From contig DUGW01000115.1 in NCBI GenBank assembly GCA_013331125.1, positions 1-6,046 on the forward strand: 6,046 nt of DNA, given 5' to 3'. This DNA comes from Candidatus Woesearchaeota archaeon (GTDB taxonomy: Archaea > Nanoarchaeota > Nanoarchaeia > Woesearchaeales > UBA11576). Below are positions 1 through 4,725 of this stretch, in pieces (position 1 is the stretch's first letter; each line of letters opens with the position of its first letter). The translations under genes and the position numbers were made by a program. A model generated the notes under the pieces. The model worked only from the letters and a program-made list of their open reading frames with translations, did not search any database and had not been told where the DNA came from.

Positions 1-252
1 GGAGAGCTTACCGCCATACGAGAACCCGGACTCCCACCGGACAGCATTGCGCGAGATGGTCTCATCAGGAGTCGTGACAAAAGTGGCATCAGGCTCGTAG
101 CCATACTTCTCCTGGACAAAATGCATCTTCGCAAGCCCATAGCGCATGTTGGCGACGCAGAGCTTTGAAGCACCGTCATTCAGCCCAGTGCTGAATATAT
201 GTCTCTCAGCGCGTTCGACAAGTTTCTTCCTGTTCCTCGGTAGACGTACCAT
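1..252 (-). CDS. Unrecognised conserved-looking protein, N-terminal part only (runs off left edge)
   Basis: An open frame starts with ATG at 252..250, two nucleotides after the stop codon of pyruvate kinase, and stays open for all 84 codons to the window edge. The predicted protein begins MVRLPRNRKKLVERAERHIF and continues through a segment with C32, N35 and R37 (LCVANMRYGLAKMHF) to an aromatic, glycine-rich stretch near residues 72-82 (RWESGFSYGGK). It is basic at the start and shows no signal peptide or membrane segment. Codon use resembles that of the kinase. The 2-nt spacing and shared strand imply co-transcription and translational coupling with pyk; no strong ribosome binding site is visible, only a weak AAGGG inside the end of pyk. 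I do not recognise the family and assign no function. The remaining C-terminal part is outside the window. Confidence 0.75.
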   Translation of the reverse strand, partial: MVRLPRNRKKLVERAERHIFSTGLNDGASKLCVANMRYGLAKMHFVQEKYGYEPDATFVTTPDETISRNAVRWESGFSYGGKLS

Positions 253-254
253 GT

Positions 255-1685
255 TCAGCCCTTCATATGGGTAGGTCCGTATTTCAAAAGCTCGCCTACC
301 TTATGTATCTCGATTATGTTGGTGGTGCCCTTCACATGGTAAGGGTAACCAGCAGTGATTATGACCTTTTCATTAAGGCTGACCAGCTTCTGCCTGACAG
401 CCTCTTTCAAAGAATTGTATATCAGGTCCCTCGTCGTCTTGACATGATCATCGACGAGTATCGGAGAGACACCCCAGTATATTCCGACCCTACGGACGAC
501 GCGAGGAGCATTCGTCGCAGCTATTATCTGCGCATGAGGGCGGTACTTGGCGATCAGCCTGGCACTGTAACCTGAACGCGTGCAGACCACCACCTTGTCG
601 ATGTCATCAGAGTTCTCAAGGATATGGTTGAGGGCGAGAGCGATCGAATCTGCAGAAGATGTCGGCTTGAACTTGCGGTGGAGCTCAAGGTACTTCTCAG
701 TGTTCTGCGATATCTTCACCATCATGCGGACAGCACCGTCAGGATACTTGCCGATAGCAGTCTCTTCAGAGAGCATGACAGCATCAGTGCCGTCAAGGAT
801 CGCATTGGCGACATCAGTGGATTCTGCACGGGTAGGCATAGGATTATGGACCATAGATTCAAGCATCTGGGTGGCAGTTATCACAGGCTTGCCTGCAAGA
901 TTGCACTTCCTGATGATCTCCTTCTGGATCATAGGAAGCTCCTCTTCAGGAAGCTCGACACCGAGGTCGCCCCTGGCGACCATTATCGCATCAGCCTCCT
1001 TGATTATGCCGTCGATGTTCTGCACAGCAAGGCCGTTCTCGATCTTGGCGATTATCTTCACATGCGGATGCTTCTCGATTATCTTCCTCAATGTCCTGAT
1101 GTCCTGAGGCCTCCTGATGAATGAAGCTGCTATGAAATCGATACCGTGGGCAATGCCGAAACTGATGTCTTCCCTGTCCTTCTCTGTTATCGATGGGATA
1201 GCAGCGACACCTGCAGGGTGATTGACACCTTTCTGGTTACCTAACGGTCCGCCAGACACGACCTTGCAGACGATCTCAGACCTGTGGACCTTGACGACTT
1301 TCAGGCTGAGGAAACCAGAATCCATGAATATCATATCACCAGGCTTGACCTCTTTAGGCAGGCCTTTATGCGTCACACAGACCTTCTTATCATCACCTAG
1401 TATCTTCTCGGTAGTAAGGGTGAACTCCTGCCCGTCTTTGAGGACAGTGCCTTCCTTTACCATGCCGGTGCGGATCTCAGGACCCTGAGTGTCAAGCATG
1501 ATCCCTATCCTGTCAGAGACTGCCTTGATGTTCTTGATGAACCTGCGGTACTGAAGATGGTCACCATGGGAGCAGTTGATCCTGGCCACATTCATGCCAG
1601 CCTCAAAGAGCTTCTTGATGGCAGAAACAGATTCTGTGCCTGGTCCGATGGTACAGACTATCTTGGTACGTATGATAAGATTCAC
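255..1685 (-). CDS. pyk: Pyruvate kinase
   Basis: This cytoplasmic enzyme catalyses the last step of glycolysis, moving phosphate from phosphoenolpyruvate to ADP to give pyruvate and ATP. The 476-residue length is normal for the family. Visible signatures, in order, are RTKIVCTIGPG (6-16), the substrate and K+ loop ARINCSHG (34-41, with R35, N37 and S39), DTQGPEIRTG (65-74), the B-domain GNQKGVNHPAG region (149-159), the catalytic-lysine motif IIAKIENGLAVQN (K214, E216), ARGDLGVE (237-244), ITATQMLESM (269-278) and PTRAESTDVANAILDGTDAVMLSEET (284-309). A C-terminal alpha/beta domain follows, with a TRSGYSARLIAKYRP segment (369-383). NCSHG replaces the commoner NFSHG. The annotated start is a GTG at 1685..1683, and it sits inside the GAGGTGA that would serve as ribosome binding site, so the true start is uncertain by a few codons. 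The gene appears to be first in an operon with the truncated gene at 1-252. Confidence 0.97.
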   Translation of the reverse strand: MNLIIRTKIVCTIGPGTESVSAIKKLFEAGMNVARINCSHGDHLQYRRFIKNIKAVSDRIGIMLDTQGPEIRTGMVKEGTVLKDGQEFTLTTEKILGDDKKVCVTHKGLPKEVKPGDMIFMDSGFLSLKVVKVHRSEIVCKVVSGGPLGNQKGVNHPAGVAAIPSITEKDREDISFGIAHGIDFIAASFIRRPQDIRTLRKIIEKHPHVKIIAKIENGLAVQNIDGIIKEADAIMVARGDLGVELPEEELPMIQKEIIRKCNLAGKPVITATQMLESMVHNPMPTRAESTDVANAILDGTDAVMLSEETAIGKYPDGAVRMMVKISQNTEKYLELHRKFKPTSSADSIALALNHILENSDDIDKVVVCTRSGYSARLIAKYRPHAQIIAATNAPRVVRRVGIYWGVSPILVDDHVKTTRDLIYNSLKEAVRQKLVSLNEKVIITAGYPYHVKGTTNIIEIHKVGELLKYGPTHMKG

Positions 1686-1688
1686 CTC
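1682..1688 (-). promoter_or_regulatory. Shine-Dalgarno-like GAGGTGA overlapping the annotated pyk GTG start
   Basis: On the minus strand, GAGGTGA (1688..1682) is a near-ideal archaeal ribosome binding site, but it contains the only conventional start codon available (GTG, 1685..1683). The next in-frame codons 5 and 8 nt downstream are ATC and ATA. Starting at the ATA (1673..1671) would give M-RTKIVCTIGP, the usual pyruvate kinase N-terminus. Confidence 0.5.
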
Positions 1689-1713
1689 TTGCGGAGAATA
1701 CTGGTGGTTGTTG

Positions 1714-1721
1714 TTTTTAAA
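1714..1721 (-). promoter_or_regulatory. TATA box of pyk
   Basis: The minus strand reads AGAAACC-TTTAAAAA-CAAC (box at 1721..1714), a TATA element with a purine-rich BRE-like stretch before it. The first T is 36 nt upstream of the GTG. With the 30-nt spacing seen for the other promoters here, transcription would begin near 1691-1690, leaving a leader of only about 5-6 nt that starts at the GAGGTGA. Confidence 0.6.
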
Positions 1722-1746
1722 GGTTTCTGTAGGTTTGGGTCTTTAT

Positions 1747-1757
1747 TCAGATTCTGA
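1747..1757. repeat. Short palindrome between divergent pyk and MetE-like promoters
   Basis: TCAGA-T-TCTGA is a perfect 5-bp inverted repeat around one central T. Its half-site TTCAGA (1746-1751) recurs at 1771-1776, just upstream of the MetE-like TATA box, with the two copies 25 bp apart. The location between two divergent promoters is that of an operator, but the arms are short and chance is possible. Confidence 0.3.
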
Positions 1758-1780
1758 TGTGAATATTTCTTTCAGAATAG

Positions 1781-1788
1781 TTTATATC
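1781..1788 (+). promoter_or_regulatory. TATA box of the MetE-like gene, leaderless geometry
   Basis: TTTATATC at 1781-1788 is preceded by the A-rich CAGAATAG, a plausible BRE. Its first T is exactly 30 nt before the ATG at 1811, so transcription should start at or next to the start codon. No ribosome binding site lies at a usable distance; the GGAGG at 1791-1795 is 15 nt from the ATG and would fall upstream of the transcript. Confidence 0.75.
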
Positions 1789-1810
1789 TTGGAGGCTGCT
1801 CCGCCAAAAA

Positions 1811-2587
1811 ATGGCCAAGATGATCACTCAGATAGGCTCGCTGCCATATATGGATGCCGCGGAGGCTGTGGAATATAGCATGAGGTATGCTGCCAGAGGG
1901 ATGCCTTTCCTTCCAGAACTCCCAGGAAGGGGAGACTCGATGCTTGATTACATAAAGAATCCAGGAAGCCTAAGCTGTCTTGATGAGTTCAAGAGGGCTG
2001 TCAGGTCCCGAGGTATCACTTCTGTGAAGATGCAGTGTGTCGGACCGGTGACCTTAGCCCAAAGAGGTTACGGAGAAGCAGATGCGACCCAAAGGATATA
2101 TTCGCACATACGCGCGATGATCGATGGCGTGGATGCAGAAAAGATCATATTCCTTGATGAACCAGCACTTGGACACACCGGTCTGGACTTCCGGAAGATG
2201 TGGGGAAATATAATAGATTGTCTGGCGATAGAACCTGGGCTTGAAGGGCTTGTGTTCGGGGTACATACCTGCGGAGACATGAACTGGACACAACTCTTCA
2301 GTTCAGACATGCAGATCATATCATTTGACGCTTCCAGGTTTGACCTTACGACCTATCAGGGCTATCGCAACGGGAAGACCATCGCCTGGGGAGTCACAGA
2401 CCTCAGTCATGTAAGAGATTTCCAAGAAGGTGACCTGATAACATTACCCTGCGGAATGAGTCCAGCATTATATTCTGTAGAAGATTGTGGGCAGGTCCTG
2501 GAACGATTAGAACTCATTGCAGAAAAGTTGGAAGAGGAGAAAAAAAGAATCCCGATCACTTCTTCAGACCAATCTCCTTATCGATAA
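1811..2587 (+). CDS. Stand-alone UROD/MetE-like (MetE C-terminal barrel) protein, probable methyltransferase
   Basis: The 258-residue protein is a short version of the zinc-dependent TIM barrel that forms the C-terminal half of cobalamin-independent methionine synthase. Seen: IGSLPY (8-13), PFLPELP (32-38), the VGPVTLA strand (77-83), FLDEPAL (114-120, like IDEPAL in MetE), HTC (H152, C154) and LPCGMSP (C214). H152, C154 and C214 match the MetE zinc ligands that activate the homocysteine thiol. The fourth ligand, Glu in E. coli MetE (ITIETSRSD), aligns with D173 (ISFDASRFD). GSLP followed by a PF-PxLP motif is typical of the uncharacterised stand-alone branch rather than of true MetE, so methyl transfer to a thiol, perhaps from a corrinoid protein, is inferred and the substrate is unknown. 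The start is set by the leaderless promoter. The 3' end overlaps the opposing acyltransferase gene by 32 bp. Confidence 0.8.
   Translation: MAKMITQIGSLPYMDAAEAVEYSMRYAARGMPFLPELPGRGDSMLDYIKNPGSLSCLDEFKRAVRSRGITSVKMQCVGPVTLAQRGYGEADATQRIYSHIRAMIDGVDAEKIIFLDEPALGHTGLDFRKMWGNIIDCLAIEPGLEGLVFGVHTCGDMNWTQLFSSDMQIISFDASRFDLTTYQGYRNGKTIAWGVTDLSHVRDFQEGDLITLPCGMSPALYSVEDCGQVLERLELIAEKLEEEKKRIPITSSDQSPYR
2540..2546 (-). terminator. T-tract, candidate terminator of the acyltransferase gene
   Basis: Nine nucleotides after the acyltransferase stop codon, the minus strand has seven consecutive T (2546..2540) followed by the pyrimidine-rich CTCCTCTTCC. Archaeal polymerase can terminate at such tracts without a hairpin. 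It lies inside the coding end of the opposing MetE-like gene, where it reads as a Glu/Lys-rich stretch, so part of the signal may simply reflect coding sequence. Confidence 0.4.
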
Positions 2588-3494
2588 GTGCCTGAAGAGT
2601 CTTCATCACATGAACATTAAGCGCCCAGTAATCTTCCTGAGAGGGAGAGGGTCCGAGTTCTTTGCGCACGTCTATCGGGTCTGAGACATAAGCAGTGACC
2701 TTGCTGGGGAGCGGGGGAGTTATGATAAGAGGGATGATAGGGACGCCATTCGCAAGTCCCAACAGTTTATTGCCTATATGCGTGCGGGAGTAAGGGATGA
2801 CAGAATCGATGAGAGCCATCAGACCGGTGACTGGTCTCTTGACATCTGCGAGCGTTATGACGGTATCACCGCCACCGACAGTAGCAACTGGAACTATAGG
2901 CCTGTCAGCCTCATGTGCGATCTTCAGATAACCGAGGTTCTTCTTCTTGAAACCGACGACTTCGAGTATCCTGTTCTTGTCATAGAAAGGCCTGCACGCT
3001 CCCACTGCACCTTCAGGACAGGCCATCGCGATCTTGCCGTCCCTCAGTAGCTGGATGCCGGTCTCTCTTGTGCCATAAGTGCCGCCGATAGTCTTGATTA
3101 CATCACCGTCTTTCAGGATGTCAAAACCAAGACCGTAGACAACCCTGCGCCTCTTGTCATACATCGCTATGTATACGCAGCCGACATCAGCAAGGTAAGG
3201 GGTGGAATGGTTAGAGACGAGAAGCGCGCCATCATCTGGGATCTTTTCTGCCCCATGTATCTCCGGGCGATAGTATGCACGGAACCATCTGAAGAAAGGA
3301 GTCTGGTTTACAGTGTCAAGCCAGGTGAGTATCTTCTGTTCATCCTGGTATGCACCATTCAGTTTCGGCCTATATATCGGAGAAGCGAATTCCTCTGCAA
3401 GCTTGAGGAACATCTTGGTGTTGAGCACAATACCTTCTAATGCAGAGATCTGCCTCGAAGTATCTGTATTCAGGAAGACATCTGAATAATCCAT
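2556..3494 (-). CDS. LPLAT-family acyltransferase, MGAT/TMEM68-like
   Basis: The 312-residue protein has the phospholipid/glycerol acyltransferase fold. The catalytic motif is LLVSNHSTPYLAD (91-103) with H96 and D103; His and Asp are seven apart, as in NHSGxLPxD proteins of the MGAT-like subgroup, instead of the five of the HX4D motif in PlsC. Further blocks are GG-TYGTRETGIQLLRDG (137-153), CPEGAVGACRPFYD (159-172, matching the FPEG/FPGG block), FKKKNLGYLKIA (182-193) and RPIVPVATVGGGDT (198-211). Family members move an acyl chain from acyl-CoA or acyl-ACP to a glycerol or glycerophosphate hydroxyl at the membrane; the acceptor here cannot be told from sequence. A hydrophobic patch near 250-262 may touch the membrane. 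The ATG start fits a leaderless promoter exactly. An acyl-ester enzyme is notable in an archaeon, whose phospholipids are normally ether-linked. Confidence 0.85.
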   Translation of the reverse strand: MDYSDVFLNTDTSRQISALEGIVLNTKMFLKLAEEFASPIYRPKLNGAYQDEQKILTWLDTVNQTPFFRWFRAYYRPEIHGAEKIPDDGALLVSNHSTPYLADVGCVYIAMYDKRRRVVYGLGFDILKDGDVIKTIGGTYGTRETGIQLLRDGKIAMACPEGAVGACRPFYDKNRILEVVGFKKKNLGYLKIAHEADRPIVPVATVGGGDTVITLADVKRPVTGLMALIDSVIPYSRTHIGNKLLGLANGVPIIPLIITPPLPSKVTAYVSDPIDVRKELGPSPSQEDYWALNVHVMKTLQALIDKEIGLKK

Positions 3495-3516
3495 GATTGC
3501 TTAGGGTTGGGAGATG

Positions 3517-3524
3517 ATATTTAA
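3517..3524 (-). promoter_or_regulatory. TATA box of the acyltransferase gene, leaderless geometry
   Basis: On the minus strand, AGCAAACA precedes TTAAATAT (3524..3517). The first T is exactly 30 nt before the ATG at 3494, and no ribosome binding site lies before the ATG, so the transcript is predicted to be leaderless. Confidence 0.7.
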
Positions 3525-3535
3525 TGTTTGCTGTA

Positions 3536-3551
3536 AGAATCACGAGAATCA
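3536..3551 (-). repeat. Two tandem TGATTCT motifs upstream of the acyltransferase promoter
   Basis: The minus strand carries TGATTCT at 3551..3545 and again at 3542..3536, a 9-nt period, about 12 nt upstream of the TATA box. This is a position for an activator, but two copies of a 7-mer could arise by chance. Confidence 0.25.
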
Positions 3552-3576
3552 AGTCGCGGGTTTTTATTTCGAGTAA

Positions 3577-3663
3577 CTAATCCTTTGGAAGCTTATTGAG
3601 AAGCGAGAGTGATGCGATACCTATGCCTGCGAGAGCGATCATTGCTATGGTGTTCGGGTCCAT
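3577..3663 (-). CDS. Small single-span membrane protein, 28 residues, leaderless
   Basis: A 28-codon frame runs from ATG (3663..3661) to TAG (3579..3577). The protein starts MDPNT, continues with a hydrophobic run of about 18 residues (IAMIALAGIGIASLSLL, 6-22) containing a small-residue face (A11, G13, G15, A17, S18), and ends with the polar NKLPKD. That is a one-pass membrane peptide with a short acidic N-terminus and a charged C-terminus. The main support is the promoter: TTTATAAA begins exactly 30 nt before the ATG, the same distance as for the two large leaderless genes here. Codon choice (ATA, ATC, GCA, CTC) matches the neighbours. It is divergent from the membrane-protein operon at 3834, with promoters only 24 bp apart, and 82 bp upstream of the acyltransferase gene, which has its own promoter. 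Function is unknown. Confidence 0.6.
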   Translation of the reverse strand: MDPNTIAMIALAGIGIASLSLLNKLPKD

Positions 3664-3685
3664 GAAGATGTCCTGTCAATTGTTA

Positions 3686-3693
3686 TTTATAAA
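3686..3693 (-). promoter_or_regulatory. TATA box of the 28-codon gene
   Basis: The minus strand reads CCAACA-TTTATAAA-TAAC (3693..3686), a consensus archaeal TATA box whose first T is 30 nt before the ATG at 3663. It is the closest match to consensus in the window and has no other gene to serve at that distance. Confidence 0.7.
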
Positions 3694-3717
3694 TGTTGGG
3701 CTGGGATTTTCGGAAGG

Positions 3718-3725
3718 TTTAAATA
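3718..3725 (+). promoter_or_regulatory. TATA box of the four-gene operon
   Basis: CGGAAGG-TTTAAATA-TAAG places a purine-rich BRE-like element before a TATA box at 3718-3725. By the 30-nt rule seen elsewhere in this window, transcription starts near 3748, giving a leader of about 86 nt before the ATG at 3834. This is the only clearly leadered transcript here. Confidence 0.7.
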
Positions 3726-3729
3726 TAAG

Positions 3730-3753
3730 TTATGTTATCTATTTCTAACATAA
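3730..3753. promoter_or_regulatory. Inverted repeat over the operon transcription start, candidate operator
   Basis: TTATGTTA (3730-3737) and TAACATAA (3746-3753) form a perfect 8-bp inverted repeat with an 8-bp spacer. It begins 5 bp after the TATA box and covers the predicted start site near 3748. A dimeric Cro/CI-type regulator bound here would block polymerase; such a regulator is encoded as the last gene of the operon, so negative autoregulation is the simplest reading (inferred). Confidence 0.55.
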
Positions 3754-3774
3754 TGTTTGATATATGTCATAAAA

Positions 3775-3792
3775 TGTGGTAATTATGCCACA
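3775..3792 (+). promoter_or_regulatory. Stem-loop in the operon leader
   Basis: TGTGGTA (3775-3781) pairs with TGCCACA (3786-3792) through six Watson-Crick pairs and one G-U pair around an ATTA loop. It lies in the predicted 5' leader, about 28 nt before the GGAGG ribosome binding site. Three copies of AAAATG begin at 3771, 3792 and 3801 around and after it. It could also be a DNA-level binding site. Confidence 0.35.
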
Positions 3793-3833
3793 AAATGGGA
3801 AAAATGGGGTTTCACGGCTTGGAGGATTGAAAT

Positions 3834-4259
3834 ATGAAAAGTAAGAACCAAACTGTTGACAGAGGAAGATTGATCGCAATAATGATTGTAGGTCTGCTAG
3901 TTGTTGTCACAGGCACATTATTTTCAGTGAAATCAATACAGGAAGGAAACATCGCAGGTGGAGTGGGCGGAGCGTTGATAGCTCTGATCATCCTGGGTTT
4001 TGCAATAATTGTCTATGTAAGAGGCCAACGGGATATGGTGAAAGGATTCCCTCTACAGGATGAGAGAAGCAGAAGAGTCATGGAGAAAGCAAGCTCAAGA
4101 GCATTCTATGTGTCGCTCTATGTCCTGCTAGCTATAGGTTTCCTGTCAGAAGACTGGATACCATTCCGGGATGTAAGCCAGGCGACAAGTGTGGCAGTAG
4201 GATGCATGGCATTATTGTTCGCGATCTTTTGGGCGTATTACGAAAGAAAGGAAATGTGA
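3834..4259 (+). CDS. Four-helix membrane protein, DUF2178-like (copy 1)
   Basis: The 141-residue protein has four predicted membrane helices at about 13-33, 43-62, 88-104 and 117-136, with a positively charged cytoplasmic loop between helices 2 and 3. That loop carries KGFPLQDERSRRVMEKAS (70-87), with the D76-E77-R78 motif followed by K85-A86-S87, the hallmark of small archaeal and bacterial membrane proteins of the DUF2178 type. Function of the family is not established. The start is well supported: GGAGG (3821-3825) lies 8 nt before the ATG. It is the first gene of an operon; the next gene follows after 20-26 bp. The same loop motif recurs in the two following genes, so this looks like a locally amplified family. 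Confidence 0.85.
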   Translation: MKSKNQTVDRGRLIAIMIVGLLVVVTGTLFSVKSIQEGNIAGGVGGALIALIILGFAIIVYVRGQRDMVKGFPLQDERSRRVMEKASSRAFYVSLYVLLAIGFLSEDWIPFRDVSQATSVAVGCMALLFAIFWAYYERKEM

Positions 4260-4271
4260 AATAAAATTTAT

Positions 4272-4278
4272 GAGAGGT
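4272..4278 (+). promoter_or_regulatory. Ribosome binding site that favours the ATG at 4286
   Basis: GAGAGGT (4272-4278) stands 7 nt before the ATG at 4286 but only 1 nt before the ATG at 4280. The spacings for the other operon genes are 8 nt (3834) and 5 nt (4726), so the downstream ATG is the better start. Confidence 0.6.
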
Positions 4279-4285
4279 CATGAAA

Positions 4286-4717
4286 ATGATAGCAAGACCA
4301 GACTGGTTCGAAAGAAGAAAATACGGCGGATGGGGAGTGCATCCAAAGACCTGGCAGGGATGGGTATACATCGCAATGATGATACTGCCATTCATAATCT
4401 TCCAGGCATTGCCTTACTGGACAAACCAGATGAGGACTCTTGTGACAGTGGTTTGGCTGGGTTTCCTCCTGTTTGACCTGGGACATGTGATGATCACATT
4501 GAAGAAAGATGAGCGCGAGAGGAAGCTTGAGGCCCTTTCGGACAGGAATGCTGCCTGGGTGATGCTCGCAGTTTTGGTCACAGGGTTGCTGTACCAAGGG
4601 ATAAGCAGCGCGCTCGCGCAACAGCCAAAAGTTGATTGGTTCCTCGCAGCAGCATTGATCGGAGGAGCTTTGGCAAAGACGATAAGCGAGGTCTACCTGG
4701 CAAAGAGGTCTTTGTAG
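4286..4717 (+). CDS. Four-helix membrane protein with DER loop (copy 2, divergent)
   Basis: From the preferred ATG the protein has 143 residues; an ATG at 4280 would add Met-Lys. A basic, aromatic N-terminus (DWFERRKYGGWGVHPKTWQGW, about 6-26) precedes helices at about 25-43, 52-71, 89-106 and 117-137. The central loop has KKDERERKLEALSDRNAA (73-90), with D75-E76-R77, so the architecture equals the flanking genes, but the following K-A-S positions are replaced by L-S-D and overall similarity is low. It is therefore a diverged member of the same set, assigned mainly by loop motif and context. W7, W16, W23 and W26 cluster near the membrane face. The stop codon TAG overlaps the AGGTG ribosome binding site of the next gene, which implies coupled translation. 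Molecular function is unknown. Confidence 0.75.
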   Translation: MIARPDWFERRKYGGWGVHPKTWQGWVYIAMMILPFIIFQALPYWTNQMRTLVTVVWLGFLLFDLGHVMITLKKDERERKLEALSDRNAAWVMLAVLVTGLLYQGISSALAQQPKVDWFLAAALIGGALAKTISEVYLAKRSL

Positions 4718-4725
4718 GTGTCATC

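Noticed and set aside
267..1757. Several plus-strand open frames of 66-175 codons (267-575, 580-1107, 624-1124, 1222-1488, 1557-1757)
   Set aside because: All lie antisense to or within pyruvate kinase, which has a full set of family motifs; none shows a promoter, ribosome binding site or recognisable domain.
3555..3570. CGCGGGTTTTTATTT as a plus-strand terminator
   Set aside because: No plus-strand gene ends nearby; the closest upstream one stops at 2587, and only minus-strand genes lie between.
3795..3830. An 11-codon frame (ATG GGA AAA ... GAT TGA) ending 3 nt before the first operon gene
   Set aside because: It has no ribosome binding site or promoter at a leaderless distance and contains the operon's own GGAGG near its end; kept only as a possibility within the leader finding, not as a gene.
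4259..4272. AT-rich AATAAAATTTATG as a separate promoter for the second operon gene
   Set aside because: The predicted start would fall inside the coding sequence near 4290, and the gene has a good ribosome binding site and close spacing, so read-through from the operon promoter is simpler.
4636..4725. A longer N-terminus for the third membrane protein beginning at 4636
   Set aside because: It would overlap the preceding gene by about 80 bp, while ATG 4726 has an AGGTG site at 5 nt and gives a typical basic head before helix 1.
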